The position numbers and the translations under genes were made by a program. From positions 1 through 6,411 of the forward strand of contig CAYGZQ010000114.1 of NCBI GenBank assembly GCA_964354375.1: a stretch of DNA of 6,411 nucleotides, read 5' to 3'. Below, one piece after another: positions 5,678 through 6,411 of the stretch. Under the pieces are notes generated by a model. It ran no database searches. It worked only from the letters and a program-made list of their open reading frames with translations, and was not told where the DNA came from. This DNA comes from CAYGZQ01 sp964354375 [NCBI: uncultured Planctomycetota bacterium]. GTDB taxonomy: Bacteria; JAJVIF01; JAPKYR01. Numbering within the stretch: position 1 is the first letter of the stretch; the number at the start of each line of letters is the position of its first letter.

Positions 5678-5706
5678 ATTATACCAAGAAAAGAGGCTCA
5701 TGGAAA
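5678..5706 (-). promoter_or_regulatory. Extended -10 promoter of the small gene
   Basis: The minus strand reads TGGTATAAT (5686-5678), a perfect TGn plus TATAAT. TTTCCA (5706-5701), a four-of-six match to TTGACA, lies 17 bases upstream of the hexamer. Transcription would start near 5671, about four bases before the ATG at 5667, so the mRNA is predicted to be leaderless or nearly so. The -35 directly abuts the nested palindrome at 5707-5751. Confidence 0.75.
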
Positions 5707-5751
5707 CCGGTAGCAGCTACTTTTCGAAGACGAAAAGGTAGCAGCTACCGG
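5707..5751. repeat. Nested palindromic repeat, copy 2 of 2
   Basis: This copy is identical to 13-57 over all 45 bases and in the same orientation. Flanking AAA (5704-5706) and TTT (5752-5754) lengthen the inverted repeat by three pairs, which copy 1 lacks. It lies 14 bases past the stop of the sulfatase gene and directly next to the -35 of the small gene, so it separates two same-strand transcription units. Confidence 0.88.
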
Positions 5752-5765
5752 TTTACTCCGGTTTC

Positions 5766-6411
5766 TCAGTTTATGTATCCCAGGCTTCTGAGGCCCTCAC
5801 TCGCCTCGCCGCCTCTTCCCGCGCCGATTCTTTCCGCTATTGTCCTGCACATTTCAGTATATTCGTCAATCATAGATTCCATACGCACGCGATCGTCGGG
5901 ACGCTCATCGAGAATGTCGTACCAGCCTTCCGGGTCGGCAACGAGATCATACTCCCTCGGATGCAGGACAGCGTCGTTGCCGCCGATGTAGAGGATGCCG
6001 TCCCAGATGACACCCTTGATTCCCCTGTCGAAAAGGAGCGGAGACTCAACGAGTACGGGCATCAAAGGCAGTTTGCCGCCAAGAAACGCCGGTGCCAGGC
6101 TCCGGCCCGTGAATACAGCGGGCTGACCCGACAGTTTCGGCTCGACACCGGCCAGGTCGAGGATGGTCGGGGCAAGGTCGACCAGACTCACGTCATCATC
6201 GACGCGGGTGCCCGCCGACATCCCGCGCGGGAGTTTCATCACAAGCGGCACATGCAGAAGCTCAGGATAGAGCGAATGCGCGTGCTCGATCCGATCGTGC
6301 TCGTAGAATTCCTCCCCATGATCGGCGGTGATGACGACCACGGTTCGATCCAGAATGCCTTGTTTCTCAAGCTCGCCGACACTTCCCCCCACACTGTCGT
6401 CGGCGAACGCG
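5766..6411 (-). CDS. Sulfatase / alkaline-phosphatase-superfamily protein, C-terminal part (5' end outside window)
   Basis: Only the last 214 codons are present; the frame is open to the right edge, so the GTG at 6392 is not the start. The fragment matches the C-terminal half of sulfatase-family hydrolases: the D-x-x-VGGSVGELEKQGILDRT segment, the metal-site ITADHGEEF, then EHDRIEHAHSLYPELLHVPLV, and VSLVDLAPTILDLAGV. It ends in the common LRSLGY tail after EYDLVADPEGWYDIL. These enzymes cleave sulfate (or related phosphate) esters and often act outside the cytoplasm. The catalytic formylglycine motif (C/S-x-P-x-R), any signal peptide and the substrate-determining N-terminal half lie outside the window, so substrate and even sulfatase activity cannot be settled. 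A phosphodiesterase or phosphotransferase of the same superfamily is the main alternative. Confidence 0.9.
   Translation of the reverse strand, partial: AFADDSVGGSVGELEKQGILDRTVVVITADHGEEFYEHDRIEHAHSLYPELLHVPLVMKLPRGMSAGTRVDDDVSLVDLAPTILDLAGVEPKLSGQPAVFTGRSLAPAFLGGKLPLMPVLVESPLLFDRGIKGVIWDGILYIGGNDAVLHPREYDLVADPEGWYDILDERPDDRVRMESMIDEYTEMCRTIAERIGAGRGGEASEGLRSLGYIN

Noticed and set aside
13-5751. CRISPR array suggested by identical palindromic repeats
   Set aside because: There are only two copies 5.7 kb apart with ordinary genes between them, with no regular spacers and no cas genes.
6390-6392. GTG at 6392 as the start of the sulfatase gene
   Set aside because: The frame stays open to the window edge with family-like residues (AFADDS) upstream, and the catalytic N-terminal half is missing.

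Overview
This window is about 60% G+C by eye. It carries four complete genes, one gene cut by the right edge, and four kinds of palindromic repeat in the spaces between them. Three things suggest a Gram-negative-type bacterium from a poorly cultured lineage: a lipoprotein with a type II signal peptide, hairpin repeats at gene ends, and a long DFDPG-type beta-propeller. From memory such proteins are common in environmental genomes of the FCB/PVC kind. No gene here fixes the phylum, so that placement is inference.

Layout. The minus-strand gene at 63-1916 encodes an RqcH/NFACT-family ribosome quality control protein. It is divergent from a plus-strand Nudix hydrolase at 2097-2504 that resembles ADP-ribose pyrophosphatase. 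The 180-base spacer between them holds a large hairpin repeat and weak candidate promoters for both directions. A good sigma70-like promoter at 2554-2583 then drives a large lipoprotein gene at 2667-5192. Its product has a signal peptide, an unrecognised N-terminal beta-rich region, an Ig-like region and seven consecutive repeats of about 65 residues, which fit a seven-bladed SBBP-type propeller. A hairpin repeat follows its stop. Convergent with it, on the minus strand, is a small gene of unknown function at 5335-5667. It has a consensus extended -10 promoter only a few bases before its start codon and an intrinsic terminator after its stop. At the right edge is the 3' part of a sulfatase/alkaline-phosphatase-superfamily gene (5766-6411, minus).

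Repeats. One 45-bp nested palindrome occurs twice as exact copies (13-57 and 5707-5751). In the same orientation, each lies a few bases after the stop of a minus-strand gene. Two other hairpins lie at 1932-2002 and 5209-5272, and a C7/G7 palindrome sits inside the last codons of the RqcH gene.

The genes do not form an obvious pathway or operon; they look like independent transcription units. I see no CRISPR array, tRNA, rRNA, transposase or defence system. The parts most worth a second look are the paired nested palindromes, the small gene with an apparently leaderless promoter, the lipoprotein's N-terminal domain, and the Glu-Arg in RqcH where Asp-Arg is expected.
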